NCBI GenBank assembly: GCA_008360955.1
Contig: LUCM01000150.1
Location: forward strand, 60,391-124,390
Source: Fasciolopsis buskii
Lineage: Eukaryota > Platyhelminthes > Trematoda > Plagiorchiida > Fasciolidae
DNA: 64,000 nt
Reading direction: 5' to 3'
Shown: positions 38,331-51,989 of the stretch, piece after piece
Numbering within the stretch: position 1 is the first letter of the stretch
Layout of the letters: each line of letters starts with the position of its first letter
Position numbers and translations under genes: made by a program
Notes under the pieces: model-generated
The model's database searches: none
Told to the model about the DNA's origin: nothing
The model's input: the letters and a program-made list of their open reading frames with translations, nothing else

Positions 38331-38910
38331 CTGATGCCGCGTGATAGGTGAATTAAGATTCAGAGAATTAGATAGATACCAATTTACAGGTTTACCTAAG
38401 CTGATCTCCATTATGAACACCCAAGCCACGGTCATTCGCATACTTACATTCAATGAATGAGGGGTTAGTGGGTAGGTGCCTGTCGTACAACGAAAATGGA
38501 TACGGGAACGAAGGTAGAAATCAGCAAGAAGTAATCTTTGACAGAGAGCGAAGGCGTCATTCTTCTAAAGGACATAAATTAAGTCTAGTCAGTGAGCTAG
38601 TGATGAGCAATTTAGTAATAAAATCCTGAGTTGAATAAGAGACTGCGTACATTCGATTTGTATGGACTAAGAAGAGCATTTTTTAAGACGAAGAACGTCA
38701 TTTTATCTATATTAATTTTTTCGGGAAACGGTGACGCTAACTAAATAGCTAGCTGTTCTGTGGCATCAGAGGCGAATCCGGATGATATATATGAAACTTG
38801 ATGGATATCTTATGCAGAATTCTCAATGAAGAAATGTTTCGGTAAACCCTTCTCTAGCCCCTTTGACACGATTTATCAGAATCCTTCTTCAAGTCATTTG
38901 TCAGCTTCAC

Positions 38911-38997
38911 GTGCCTCCAAATGTCAGGGATCCTTCGAGATTCAAAACAGCCCTTAGGAATATGTTCCAAGAGAACTGACAAGGCATAGGCGTACAC
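38911..38997 (-). CDS. Exon: linker after C2A, 'LL.EH...W' segment
   Basis: 29 codons, phase 0-0. Strong acceptor ('cattttttctttgccctgaag' type) and plausible donor CAC|GTGAAG. It reads 'VYAYALSVLLEHIPKGCF' then 'ESRRIPDIWRH'. The family has 'LS.LL..EH.......WRG' here. Adjacent exon 38262-38330 continues the match. Confidence 0.48.
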
Positions 38998-39552
38998 CTT
39001 CAGGGCAAAGAAAAAAATGTCTGCTAGGCCTATGACTGCAGTATTTTCCGGCGGGGTTTGTCGGCTTCTGAGCGTTGTCAACTCTTACGGGATTCAAACG
39101 CGAGATTATTCACGGTGACAGTTACGTTAGGTAAAAAAAACATGAACGTATCGTTTGCCCCTCTGAAGTCTAATCCACTTGTGAACAACAGGTTTTCCAG
39201 TCTATTTCATTCCAAGTGCTTCAGTTCGATTTTGCCAACCGGTGACTCAAATAACTTCGCACCAAGCATCCTACGATTCCGTGAGCATGCGTTTTGCTAT
39301 TCTATTTCGAACTAGAAAATTCAGCTGACAAAAAAGTTCTTGTGACCTCTCTCCTTTGTGGACGCGCTGTTATTATGCATATACTTGTTGAAACAAAGGC
39401 GATTGTACTTCACGAAAGCAGAAGTTACCCATCCTAAAATGTGTTCTGTGCCTAAATGAAGATTGCAGTGCCCACCTTATATGTCAACCATTAAGGGAAA
39501 TTATGATCGACGTATATTTCCTATTCTATCTGCTTATTTCGATCGATCCGAC

Positions 39553-39848
39553 TGTGAACTGCTTGGGTAGAGAAGGGTGAAATATTCACGACTCCAAGGG
39601 GCCTTTTCAAGCAGTGTATGAGTTTGATCGGTCCAGAAGAGATTGTTCACGTCGGTACCTACTCGCGTGCGTCTAGCAAAATCCGAGGATTTGACTTCTT
39701 TTTCTAATTCTTCCAGAGCTACCCACCCTAAATGGTCACGAACGGGCTGTTTGTCCCAAGCATACGCATACACGTTGTTCCCCGAATGTGCTTTGGCGCG
39801 CCGAGTTGTGTCTAGTGAGCGGTTGCATATTTTATGCTTCAGTCCAAG
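39553..39848 (-). CDS. Exon: C-terminal half of a C2 domain (C2A), Unc13/BAIAP3-like
   Basis: About 98 codons after acceptor 'aatagaaaaccgtttag'. The frame is open and coding-like throughout. 'NNVYAYAWDKQPVRDHLGWV' matches the C2 strand pattern 'L.+.+WD.D....D.LG.+' with two Asp in the Ca2+-loop positions, and 'SREYFTLLYPSSSQ' matches the 'W+.L.P.SS' that closes C2A in BAIAP3. Between them is an insert of about 35 residues including 'EELEKEVKSSDFARRTR'. The donor could be at 39553 or 39560. Whether all Ca2+ ligands are present cannot be judged because the first half of the domain was not found. Confidence 0.5.
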
Positions 39849-42800
39849 CTAAACGGTTTTCTATTGAATTGTTTGAATATAGATGCGTAAGTGGAAGTTA
39901 GATAAGATTTGTTCATACAGGGAAAATGTGATTAATAAGCAATGTTTATTTGGGATTTGACGACCGGATGCATGTGACGCGAAACGTTGGTGGAATCACA
40001 GAGTGAGAGTAAAGAGGCATCCTTTTTCAATACCAAAGCTTGGTAAGAAACCTATTATCATTTGCGTCTGTTTTTTCTCCACCTCGGGCAAAACACAGAA
40101 ATGTAGAATAGCTGTTGTCAAAACGAGAAAAACTGTAATTATGTAGAAACAAAACAACACAGCTTGTGCAGTGTGCGAAAAACTGATAGTTTAATAAAGG
40201 ATTAGATAAAATCATATCGAACTTCATTGGGCGCAGAATAAATATGTTCGAGAAACTTCAGGTTTCCGGATCAGTCAACTCTCAGTTTATGGTCAATCAC
40301 TTTAAAACTTAAGCACCAATTTTTTGGGGGGCTGGATAGCAATCACAATATCACGCAACGTGTTATCAACGTACAACGTCACACGTGAAAGCCCAGTGTC
40401 GTAAATTTCTATTATCCATTCCCAGTTTTCAGTCCCTCAGTTATCCTATCCCGAACGGAGCAGCCTCAGATCAGTGGAACAGACCTTAATTCTGAGAGTG
40501 TTCACCGGAACACCGGAATATTTGGTAGCACGTTAATCAACTAAAACAGCGAGAAAATCTGGAAAAGTGTTGTGTGGAGAGAATCCCAGTGGCTAGCGAA
40601 TACCGGACGAGACAAATTCTCGGAATAATGTAGAAGTGATTATTCGTTACGAAATACGTGTCTGTTGGTGGACTGACGCCAAATTGGTATGATGAGAACG
40701 ATTCATTCCATGATGATGCTGTGCAGATAAACGGCTGCCGGAACTGTATGACTCGATGAACCTGGAGTCTTCCTCATAAGTTTCATCCATACTAACTTGT
40801 CATAATGCCATTCTCGTTGTTCCGAAGATATTGCATGTCACCATTGAAGAACGGGGACTGATTTATGAAAACGACCCGGAAGATATTGATTAGTGTATGC
40901 CATTCACAAACATGCGTGCAAATCTCTATAGTCAGTCAACCACCAATTCACCCATCAAATGTCCGGGTAAAACCGACGGCCATAATCACTCTGCACCTCT
41001 CTCTCAAACATACCTCATCCTGGTACACGAATCTAATTCGAACAAAATGTATGGGAGAAACCGATGCGCAGTGTGATGTTTTTATATTCGTGCTTTTTCA
41101 GAAGACAATAATAAAGCACTGACAATGGGGGAGTGTAGGTCTCCACTTTTCGACTAATGTCTGCAGTCTCTCTCAAGTCGGTTTTCAATCAAGTGTTGTA
41201 GTTAAGTTACTTAGCTTACGGCTGCTACCCAAAGTCATTTAACTGAAAGGCCTTTCTTGAGAAAGGCTACCAAAGTTAGTCCAAAATTCGGTCAAATACA
41301 CCGCCTCGAGACAACGCTGCGTTAATAACTTTTGGAAAATTAATTTCATTTATTCTTCCTCCCTCCATCTTTCTTCCCTCCGTCAGTTACTCATTCTCTC
41401 TATCCCACTAGTACACACTTGCATTTATCCACTAATGCACTGATTTTGAGCAGTCTAACCACTTGTTCGCCAATCACGCACACAATCATTGGCTTGGACT
41501 CCGACCGACTCATTCATGCACCAACTCAATCTTCCACTTAGACAGTCGCACATTATGTGGTTACATCCGTCCTACTTGAAGTTGAGTTGGCTATCATGTT
41601 TTGGTATAGGTGGCCACTTACTTATCCCTGTTGATTACTTAGTACATATAAGTGTGAATATGTTCTGGCACTCTGCTCGTTAGCTTGAATAGTGATCATG
41701 CGTGTTCGAATACGCTAGTTGAACTGATTTCAATAGTAACCTGGACGTGACTGGGAATTTGCAAGATGAAGATATCACTGGATGCGATTGCTATAGGATA
41801 CTTCGTAAAACAGAAATGAGCAAATAAAACACCTCATGGATAATATCACTGTAGATCAGAGTGTGCTACAGAAATAAAGGGGTTTGCATGAAAATTTTGA
41901 CAGAAATACGGTTGAAGTCAATGGCTGTCCTATCCGCAAGCACATTTATTCCGGGCCAACTGTTTTCCAGCATTGAGCTTCGCTAGCTTGTTCATTCGGA
42001 CCAGAGAAATTAAGATGAAAAAACCTATTCACGATAACTTTTCAAGTGATGAAATTTGGTTTGAAAGTTATGGAAATTTCGTTTATTCAAGCAAAACTGA
42101 CAGTTGTCGGTTCGACAGCCTCAATCGCGAAAGCATAGCTGTAGGAATATGGAAACAGAAGGCCGAGATTTCATCACCTGATCCCAGCCTATGTGACTTT
42201 TGGATGGAAAAATGTCAAGTGGATGGTCCACCTTTCATCCTTTCTCGCGCATTACTTATCAGCTGTTTCTTCTCCTTCCATTCCTTTATTTCATATGCTA
42301 ATTTAACCCATACCATTATTGGTCGAGACCCCTAGTGCCACGTCGGTTGTCAAGATATTGGAATGTTTTTGGACACTCACATTCAAAGTAACTGACAGTC
42401 ACAGATGTATCTCTTCGAGCTCGGTCATAAATGTGCACACGCTAAGGTGATTATGTAAAAAAACAGCATTGCTAAATCTCATTCGACAAACCTTCCGATT
42501 TATTAAACAACAGTAAAAAGGAACGGCCACTTGAAAGTATTTTTATTTCATTTGATAATAGTTCTTGAGATTTGGTGTTATTTAGTGACCAAATAGGTTA
42601 GAAACGTAACGGATAACCATTCAACTCACGGCGATACATCGACGGGTATCGCGAAATCTCAGTTAGCAATCGTTATCTGAACACTTCGCTTCAGTAGTTA
42701 ACATTCTAAAGAAATAAACACTTGAATTCGTATTCCTTTTATTCTTAAGGACATGAAGAATTGTTTCAATAGTAGTGCGCAAACTTTAGAGTTATCTAGC

Positions 42801-45800
42801 TTGCGAATAGTGTGGAAACTTCGCCCATATCCAATCTTAGCTACCATGTGTATGTATTAACCGGGATGCATTACAGACCGGCTAGGAAGAACAAAGTGAG
42901 ATTAGTTCACTACAATCTGAAACATGTATCACTAGTAGTCCAGGACAAGCAGTGGCAATCGGTGGACCAGCCATTATTCTTTGATAACTTTTAGTCATTT
43001 TGATGTGGCGCTAGGCAGCTGCAATAAGAGGTTGTTTTAATTCATACTCCAAGAAGTTGTGGAATTTCTAAGTCAGCATGCACTGATTAGGTAGGCCATT
43101 CGGTTTTCATCTCAGGACATGAAGCATTTTGGACAAGAATAAGCTTCGGGCCGTGGTATGATTAATAAACATGAAGCCTACCTTAGATCCAAGTTTTCAT
43201 TCTATAAAAGTGAAACGGAAAGAAAACCACGTTGCTGAAGACAATATACTTATTGCATTCTGATGGAGTGAAATAGGGAGCGCTTTTCGTCGACATCATT
43301 TCTATGCTACATTGCCCACTGTATTAGAATATCTCGGTTACCATAACGGAGATATTTTCTATCCGTCATTTGCCCTCTTTCGATCCACTTGTAAGAATTT
43401 TCTGATCTTGTCCATGTAAGAGCGAATAAATTTGACGGGAATATGAAAGCAGGGTAGTTTGTCGAAGAATTTCCTTACAGATTTTTCCATTTCGCAGGGC
43501 CTTCACCACCCACCATATGTCACGCATCCACCAACAAAATTGCCGAATCTCCATATTTAGGGACTTGGACATTTTCCTATTACGATGGACAGTAGTATTC
43601 CCTAATTTACTACTGGAATACTCCGCAATCTATTCTCCTATCATTTGGAACTTTCAAATATTAGTAAAAGATCAATAAAGTTATACGTCAGCGCTAAAGG
43701 AACGGACTTCTGTCGCAAAATATTGACATGAATATAAGCTATATTGTGGTAGTTTTCAGGATGTTGCTGACATCGCCCACGATAGGCGTGTTCCAGGCTG
43801 TTTATTCGTTTAGAACGCTGTAACTGATGGTTTTGTTTGGTTTAAAATGATGGAATTGTTTAGACTCAGAATTTTCTGCTCTCCAAACTCTTTAATCGGT
43901 TCATTTTCCCGTTTACGGTGCTACCAAAAGATTTTCCTATAGCTTATTGACTATTTCACTATCACGATAATGACGCAGGCGATTAAAACAGCGGTTCTAG
44001 GTGGTCTTGGCTCAAGGTCAACATCAGTGTGAATTAGGATCCTTCCTAAACACAAAATTTCCTGTTCATGGTCGGCCATCATTATTAGGTTATCAAATTG
44101 GAAGAGAATAAGAAATAACCTCAGGAAGGAAGTAAAGTTGATGCCCATAAATAACGAAATATCGTGAAATTCCAACGTTTTGCTAACCATTAAAACCGGC
44201 ACAGGAAAAAGGCGGCTCGAAAGAATCGTGGGTTATGCAATGTTGGTCCTGAAGAAAAATGGAAACTATCTGTCAACATGCAATTATCCCGGAGAGGGCA
44301 AGAATAATCTGGTTGCCCAACAGAGTTGCATTTCGTAGTTGGGTTCCATCCAAGACTGCATTTACGACTTCTTTATGGCAATTGGAATGAAGATACGATG
44401 ACTCTTTAATGCTCAGTGTGCCCAGGGATTCCAAGCAGTGCTAAGGTGTATGGACAGTGCACAAAACGACTTATAATCACATGGAAAGCTTACTTTAGAC
44501 ACAATGGATTGTAAATGCGAGCGACCACATCCAACTCCTCGTTCAGATTGGTTAGGAGAATAACACACGAAAGGGTCTCGGGATTCGTGAATTGGCTGGA
44601 CTGCAAATTAAAAAGGAGCGAACAGAAATTTTGAAAATATTAGTTTTCCGCATGTTTTTATTTGTCCAGGTTTTCTGACACGCTTGCAACTTTGATTTGC
44701 CCAGGCTAGTTTAACTGCATCGCGAGAAAATCAAAATACATTGTTCTTGATAATTTACAATTGGTGCACCTTAAAACTAGACCATGATCTGCGCGCTAGT
44801 GGGAAAGTCAAAGACAGACACGTTAACATGCCGGCATGGCTGTTATGTAGTTCGTCAGAGGATGCACGTCCTGACAGAACATGGTAACGGGTTACATGTA
44901 GTGCAGATGTTGTCTACCCTTAATCGCTGTCCACGTTAGGGTTAACGGATTTACGGGAGATGACCAAACAGACGGCACCTCAATGACTCTGGTCGAGAAA
45001 CTGATTGCTGTCACTTACAAGCTTCAGGTGGGAGTGCAGGACATGGCAAATGTCTTTTGCGGAGCACCACGTCGTGAACTGCAAGAATTCAGTTGCAGAA
45101 TTTTAGGAAAGATAAAGATACTACATAAGTTTCACCCCATGACATTTTAAAAAGAAAAAAACATTTAAGGTAACGTCAATGGAAGAGTTTCGGTGCTGTT
45201 CTAGAAAATGTTGACCTTTTTTGTCGATCTGAGCTAAGTGATTCACCCATTATCATAAAGGCATCGCTAGAAGTCAGGGGAAATGTACTAGCAAAACTTG
45301 ATGTGATAAAGCTTAAAAAAGTTTACATATCCCTTGATCACTGGAGTACTTCACGAGGAAGTAACAATGTCTGGTTCAAGAGCCAGAAGCACATGCTGAG
45401 ACTTTTTCACTGAGTAGCTAGTCAGTGCTGAAAAGTTTTAATACTTGATGAACATAGAATAAGGCAAAAATAGCAGTTACTCTCAGCTAGCAGTCCGCCT
45501 CACATGTCTCTCCAGATCAAGATTTGGAAAGAAGTGCGGTTTTGTTTACTTTATCTGGTGCAATTTTCCAAAATCCATTATCCGAATTCGAGTCCATTTA
45601 AAATGGTATCAGAGAAGTCAGCTGACTCACCCCGTATTCCCTCAAGTCCGCAGCCGTTGGCTTCATCAGCTCATAGTTTGTCAACGTTCGTTTCTGCACG
45701 TTTGGAATTCATTTCGGTTTAAAAAGAAGATGACGATTAAAAGACGATGAATTACCCTATTTACAGTTATAATAAGAATGACGATTTACGGATAACAAGC

Positions 45801-48800
45801 GTACAAATTAAGGTCGGGATTATTGGCGGATGCAGTGATCATGTGATTAATCACAACAACAAACACTGGGCGACAGGTGGCACGGTCCACAGACAATTAA
45901 CAACTGCTGGGAAAGAAATATTTTTCTCCAATTGGCGCCGTATTATGCATAGCCGTAACTCATTTGATACATATATGCGCTCATAGAGACGAACTTGGAG
46001 TCACGAAATCACGCAGTTGGTAAGGTTTATTTTTCAGTCAACTGTCGGTGAAGAAAACGAATAGGAGTCTGCTCAGAAGGACGTATCATATTTTTCTGGT
46101 TTCATATACTGAGTACCCATTAAATTCGTCTTTAATATTTCATGCAATCGTTAATGGAGAAGGACAACAGGTTTTCTGACAACACTGATTCAACCTTGAC
46201 ACATCAATATACATAAAAATGCATTTGCAGATTAATGTAACACATGAAACGCTAAATTCATTCCACATAAAACAACATCTAGAGAAAATCAAGAGATGAA
46301 CAGATTAGATGAAAAACATCACATTGAAGATAATGGGCACAACATTGATTGACCTATGGTATATGACCAAAAACCGAGCAAACCTTGAATGCATTGATCA
46401 GTTCAGATTGTAAGGTGTTATCAAAAGGAGCACAGAATTGGAATAGTCTTGACTGATGGAGCTCCTGCAAACAACTGAGAGATAGTCGAGAGAACCTCTA
46501 TACTTAAATATCACAGTTTGTAGTGTTATAATAACAACAATAGTGATAATACCAATTGCAATATTTTTGCCTCCCATATTTACTAGCAAATAAATTTACA
46601 ATATATTTAGACAATGACCGTGGCCACAGGAAGACCGCCAAGCCAGCGATATTCACGTTTGAATGCCAGGATATTGCTTTTTTAACAATCTCCGATTCAG
46701 CCACTGGAGGTGAAGAAAGTTTGCTTTTGAGTCCATATGCATCGAGTGGGCGGATGCGAATAAGATTTAAAAATACTCCGGTCGGGTAATCAAGCAATTT
46801 TTAAGGGATTCCAGCTAGGCAAAACTTATTTTTAATTGATGCCTCCAATTAGTTAGGAACTTAATGCAATGCGCGGGGCTAGATGACAGCCGATAACCAA
46901 GTTTAGCAGCTGACTTCAGTCTGTTGTGTAATATGTATAGTGCAGTTCTTAGTACTGAAGGATTACGTTGAGAACCTTGACAGACAAAAAGCAGTGATTG
47001 TGATTATCACACGTACTTTAACTACCGCAAATTTTTACCTCCATGCTATCGTTGACCTTTTTTGATCTATGATTTGTCTGTGGTCTTCATACTGACTTAT
47101 TGATTATACCGAAATAGGTGATTTCACTAATAACCCAACCTACTAAGCCAAAGGGCAACTTGTGGGCCTTGAAACCTATTGCAAACTAGCCATTTCGTTC
47201 CGATGAATCTAGGCATACTAAATGTCCGATGTACCCATCTACCACAGGTCCTGGCGAGTATAATGCAGTGTTTTTGAATGCTATGCGTGGATGGATTCAC
47301 ATTTGGTCAACCTGTTTGGACCTACTATCAAGAATTAGCATATCTTGAAAGCAACCCTCGGCATTTGTATTCATTCGTTTACTTTTCTTCCGCTAGCAAT
47401 GTAGTGGCCAAATTCTAGGAAAAAACTAAAGTGAGAGAGACTAGAAACCGGCGTTGTAACGCAAAGCAACGTTGAATGTCATATATGACGTTTGCACTTC
47501 GGTCTGGAACACATAAAATCATCCACAATTGATATTGGTCAGTGGACCACTTCTGCTTTAAGTAGGTCAATTTTAAGGCAACAGATATAGTTTCCCGCAG
47601 AAAAATTTGTCAACGGTTGTATGGTTCACTTGTAATAAGCTTCTTATTTTATGCATTATAAGTAACTGTGCAATCGGCTTGGTTCCCACATACTTGAATT
47701 TCTTTGATAAAACCAAAAATACAATGATGTTTGACAAAGTGATAAACATGCATGCTTGTTTGCCCCTCTATGAAGTTATGCAAATTAGCCCAGGGAGCCT
47801 AATGGTGGCTTAGTGTTCAACATCACAGAGTTCCAGTGTGAATATCACGGCTTTGAGTTCGATCACTACTCCTGAATTTCACCGCCCCCATCCCGAACAT
47901 AACTTTCATTTATTAAGAACGAATTGAAACTTTAAGGTAGATAGTCGAGAAATTATCTGAGGAAGTGATTTGGGAATAATCAATGTGAACAGAGTGGCAA
48001 TTTGGACGAGTCTTCCGTGAATCCGTTTGCAATATAGACCACAAACAATAGCCAATGAAGTGTTCACATAATTCACGTAAAGTGTACGAAATTCGAACTG
48101 ATCAGCTAGTAGTTCAAGAATAACAAAGCTAGGTTATTCATTGGCGGTTCTGATGTATAGTACTACCTGAAGTAGGCAGTATGAACGGCATGGAATCAAT
48201 GATATTGCATATTTGTCTCACGAGAAAACCTTGGAACTAGTAATGGCACTGGCCAAAGAGGGTAAAAATGTTTCCAAATTCAAGGTTTGACCATAAGTAA
48301 ACAAAAATATGAGAGCCATATTGATGTCCGGATATCATCCTGTTGGTCAAAGCTTTATCACTGTTCCTTCATAGTTCTTTTCATTTTGCTGGATTTAACT
48401 TTTACTTCCGTGCTGTTCGTAACTCCACCATTATAAAATTTCAAAAAATGAGATCTTTAGGTCGTCTTAATCAATCAGTGTAAATCTCAAGAGAGTATCA
48501 GAAAGAAACGAGGAAGGTGCTGCGAAAAGTCTGTACTGTCATTCGCCACTCCGATTAAAACCAGATTCATCCAAAGCTCCAAAGTTAGCATTCAGATCGT
48601 CACCCTGGAATCACCCTAAAGCAACTATATCATTGTGACAGCACGCTTTCCTAACCGTCTTTGATCAGCAACGCAGTCCTGATCCATGGTCATACCGCGT
48701 CTCCCCTGGGGAAGTCTGGAAGTGTTAGCGCCACGAAAACACCTCAGTTCGTGATATCTCATAGCTGTGTAGGTCTATGTTGAAGGAACCTAACAGTTGT

Positions 48801-51599
48801 TTGAGCTCCTCCTATGCTCGTCTGACGACTTCAAATCAAATTTCAGCTACTTTTGAGCGACCGCTATTTACTTGAAACTATTCGGCAACCATTAGATAAT
48901 TTAATAAATAAGAATCAGAGCATTATGGCCGGATAGTAGTAAAACTGCAAAAAATTCTGAGGCGAAAGTCTTTGTAGTTTTTTGAGGCGTACCCGCAGTT
49001 TACACTGTTTTAATTTTCTCCAGCTCCATTATCTGCACTTCCTTAGTCTAAACCGAATTCAACAGGCAAATATTTAAATGCAGAAACAATTGCACGTAGC
49101 TAGTTAACCTTTACTATTTTAATCATGAATCTAGAATTAATGGCAGGAATGCAAGGAGTCATTTAGGAACATAGAATGTACCTACCTGAGAAGACATTCT
49201 AGATGCTGCAAACTTTCCGGATGGTCGGAGGAGAACACAACCTGGCACTGACTGATCAACGTGATCGCATGTTCAGTGAATCCTTTAAATGAGTTTCCGA
49301 GAAGTTCCAACTGCATTTATCAAAAAAACGTGATACTGTACGAAGATGTCACAAAGTTCGGCATAAAAACAAATTGCTTGCACATGTCCATTATTGTCTA
49401 CTGCATTTTCATAAACTTTGTATTAACTACCATCGACAACGATATCAAAGTCAGCATCATCAAGTTACTTAGTCTGAAGCAACCACATCAATGCTATCGT
49501 AGGATTCAAGGCCAGTTAATCTCAACTGAGAGGCACCTTCACTTTTGCAATCCCATCCCATCTGCAGTCAGTGATGTTGCACTAGGCTCTCATCATTTTT
49601 TTCTCAGGTCCGTCAACGAGTGATCCATGACCCGTGGAAATGCAAATGATAAAAAGCCAATAAATGTAGGAAGAAATTTCGTTCTTAGCGGTGAAGTTGC
49701 GGAAATTTCATTATTAGATATCCTAGATTTGCGTAAATGTTTCCCGCTATCATTACGAAAGACTTTCCTGAAATCTAGCCTGTGGGACTGACGCGGTACT
49801 GAATCAGGAGCTTCAGTTATCCCTGGGTTCTAGTCTCGGTCTTGTCAGAAAATGTTTGCTCAAATCTACAGCACATTCGCGAATTTAGTTTATGAAGGTT
49901 AGTTGTTTACGATTCAATTTTTGTTTTAGCATAACGAATTTGTCAGAACCAGTACGTACTTTCATAGTGGTATACGTTATGCGTAAGACTTTACCCTTCC
50001 CGTTATTTCGCCAATCACCTGAAATCCCGGGGTTAATCTAATGAATTTAATCACTGCAAGAAATGTTTTGTCATTGCATTCTCAAGAGAAACTGCAAGTA
50101 GAATCGGTCAACCGTGATTCGAAAGACATTGGCTCCCTTTGCTGCCATTTCTTTTCGATAGACCGTAATTTTTTTTCCGGATATGCCATGGGATCAGACC
50201 TATGAGTCAGTAGATATATAACAGCCTCCTCTTTGATTGTTGTTTCATTTTCCCGATGCTCATGAATGCTCCTGAAAAAGTGCGTCGTGTCCTGAAGCAA
50301 CAGTTCCAATTGTAAGGACAAGGGAACTCTTCACCTTAGGAATTTAGAGCCGAGATGCACGTAATTTATGATATTTAGGTCAACTCTGTTTTTATTTTAC
50401 ACTAAAACGGTGGATCGATAAATTTGATTACGCTGAGTGAGTAAGAGGATGATCTTATTTACTTACATAAAACAATTGGAAATTAAAGTGTCAGAATTCT
50501 CCCAGTTCCTTGCGTGTGAATTTGTATTGGGCTGAATGCACTTGTGTAAGTTCATATACTAACCAGAAGCAAAAGAGGAATACATTATTCACGTGAACGA
50601 TATTCAGCCGGTAAAATGGTAAACCATGAATTGCGGTTTACGACATTTCGTCAACTAGGGTTGTCGTTAATGTTCCGGTGACGAGAAAAATGTTGCTTTC
50701 CTATTCCGGGGATAGAGTGAACTGGGGGAAGGGAGATTTTACAATGCACTCGAAAAATAAACAGCTGTTACTAATAACCACTTTTCTCCTCAAACTGAGT
50801 TTCAAACATGGCAAAAAGTCAGTGTGCCATGTGCTCTGATACCGACCTCTACGAAGCAGTTTACTTAACCATATTTCTACTTGATAATTGCAATATGCAC
50901 GCGACACGAATTAGAATGGAAATTTATCCTGGCGTGAGATGACCGTAAATAACCAAATGAAGGACTGTTCGCGAACACAGACCCTACAAGGAATTCCACT
51001 GACCTACTTTTCGGGAAATTAATTCCACAGTTTAGCTATTTGGGCAATTAATTATTAAAGGGAGACAAACAAAGTTTAGCTACTACTCTCCCATCAAATT
51101 TGCCGAGAATAGTACACGTAGTCCATAGAAGTCGGTACAACTTCATACTCAATCCAACTGGTCCGGAGCCGTATCTTTATCATCAGTCGGACCATCTTCA
51201 CAATAATTCTAGTCATACATTGACTGTCACCAGAAGTGATTTCTCATCACCGGTTGCAATTGTGGAACAGTTTACGGTAATCTATTGCCTGTTGCTCCTC
51301 CCACGTGAGATGTCAACTTCCCACTACTTCTGCCCTTATAGGAATTTGCTGCGTTAGTCCCTCATCGATCTTTTCTCAATAATCGTAAAATCTCTAGGTT
51401 CGCACCACACTGGATGGAATGCTTATTGGGCTACCATTTGTTTCCCCCTGATAGATTTGTTTTGTCTGGAACGGTGGGGCTTGAAGCATTTGCCCTGCGA
51501 AATTTAAACTAGCCAGATTCTCAGATTTAATTGACTTCCCTTATATTGTTTTCTAAGTATCACGTAAAACGTAATAAGTTGGCACAAAACCCCTTGAAT
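39849..51599. other. Long stretch with no confident gene
   Basis: The missing N-terminal exons of the Unc13-like gene may lie here. Minus frames with some exon character occur at 50.1-50.3 kb ('KEEAVIYLLTHRSDPMAY', after acceptor 'ttggaactgttgcttcag'), 43.4-43.6 kb ('MEIRQFCWWMRDIWWVVK', donor TCT|GTAAGG) and 43.95-44.1 kb ('ILCLGRILIHTDVDLEPRPP'). A frame at 46.55-46.8 kb is open on both strands. None has a domain I can name. A GC-richer patch at 48.5-48.85 kb may be repeat-derived. Confidence 0.35.
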
Positions 51600-51989
51600 C
51601 TTGTCTGTGATTGCAGGCCTCCAGGTGAACGTAACCGTATCGATTTGCGTGGAGCAACTGGTGGTAGACGGCTCTGCTGTGCCTCGGTTCACTGCTCGGT
51701 TTTATCTACTAAAGTCTTAGTTGGTTCGCTACGCCAAGCCCTAGGATCACGGTTTCCGGTCTTCTCTTCTCTCTTCAAATAACCATGACAATTCACGTTA
51801 ACATGCAAATTTGCTCTCTCGCTGTTACTAAGCCGTCCAGAATGCAACAAAACCACAGTATCCACATGAACATCCAGGGAGTGAACTCCAGCACTGATTC
51901 TACTTATCAGTTTTTCTAAACTTTTTCTTTGGCCAAAACTCAAATTTCCCCTTCATCGAAAACCACAAAATTTCAATTTCAAAGTTACA
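51600..51989 (+). other. Probable degenerate 5' part of the downstream retrotransposon
   Basis: C/T-rich plus-strand sequence leads into the endonuclease-like frame that starts near 51990. I see no intact ORF1 and no clear element boundary. Confidence 0.4.

Larger units (their letters stand above)
5743..39848 (-). other. Gene span: Unc13/BAIAP3-family gene (partial)
   Basis: About eleven exons on the minus strand read in family order: C2A, linker, MUN (MHD1, MHD2). Proteins of this family template SNARE assembly at the membrane and prime vesicles for Ca2+-regulated exocytosis. The BAIAP3 branch has the order C2A-MUN-C2B and acts on dense-core vesicle traffic. Diagnostic matches, made by eye to my memory of BAIAP3/Unc13 proteins, are a WR.-L linker, 'LVP...SQSA...W...DWP', 'ICDTALVYVKTLHEKL', 'LC..LNN', 'YLESNFKTL', 'FLFELWSECL' and 'LLLQFFLRTGQGL'. 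Introns estimated from the chosen splice sites range from about 0.16 to 14.8 kb. The C2A start, part of MHD1 and C2B were not found. UNC13D-like is the alternative paralogue; the C2A remnant and linker favour BAIAP3-like, but this is not settled. Confidence 0.7.

Noticed and set aside
41973..42335. 120-codon plus frame starting 'MSFASLFIRTREIKMKK'
   Set aside because: No homology, no repeat of domain pattern and no flanking exons recognised; length alone is not enough in 64 kb of six frames.
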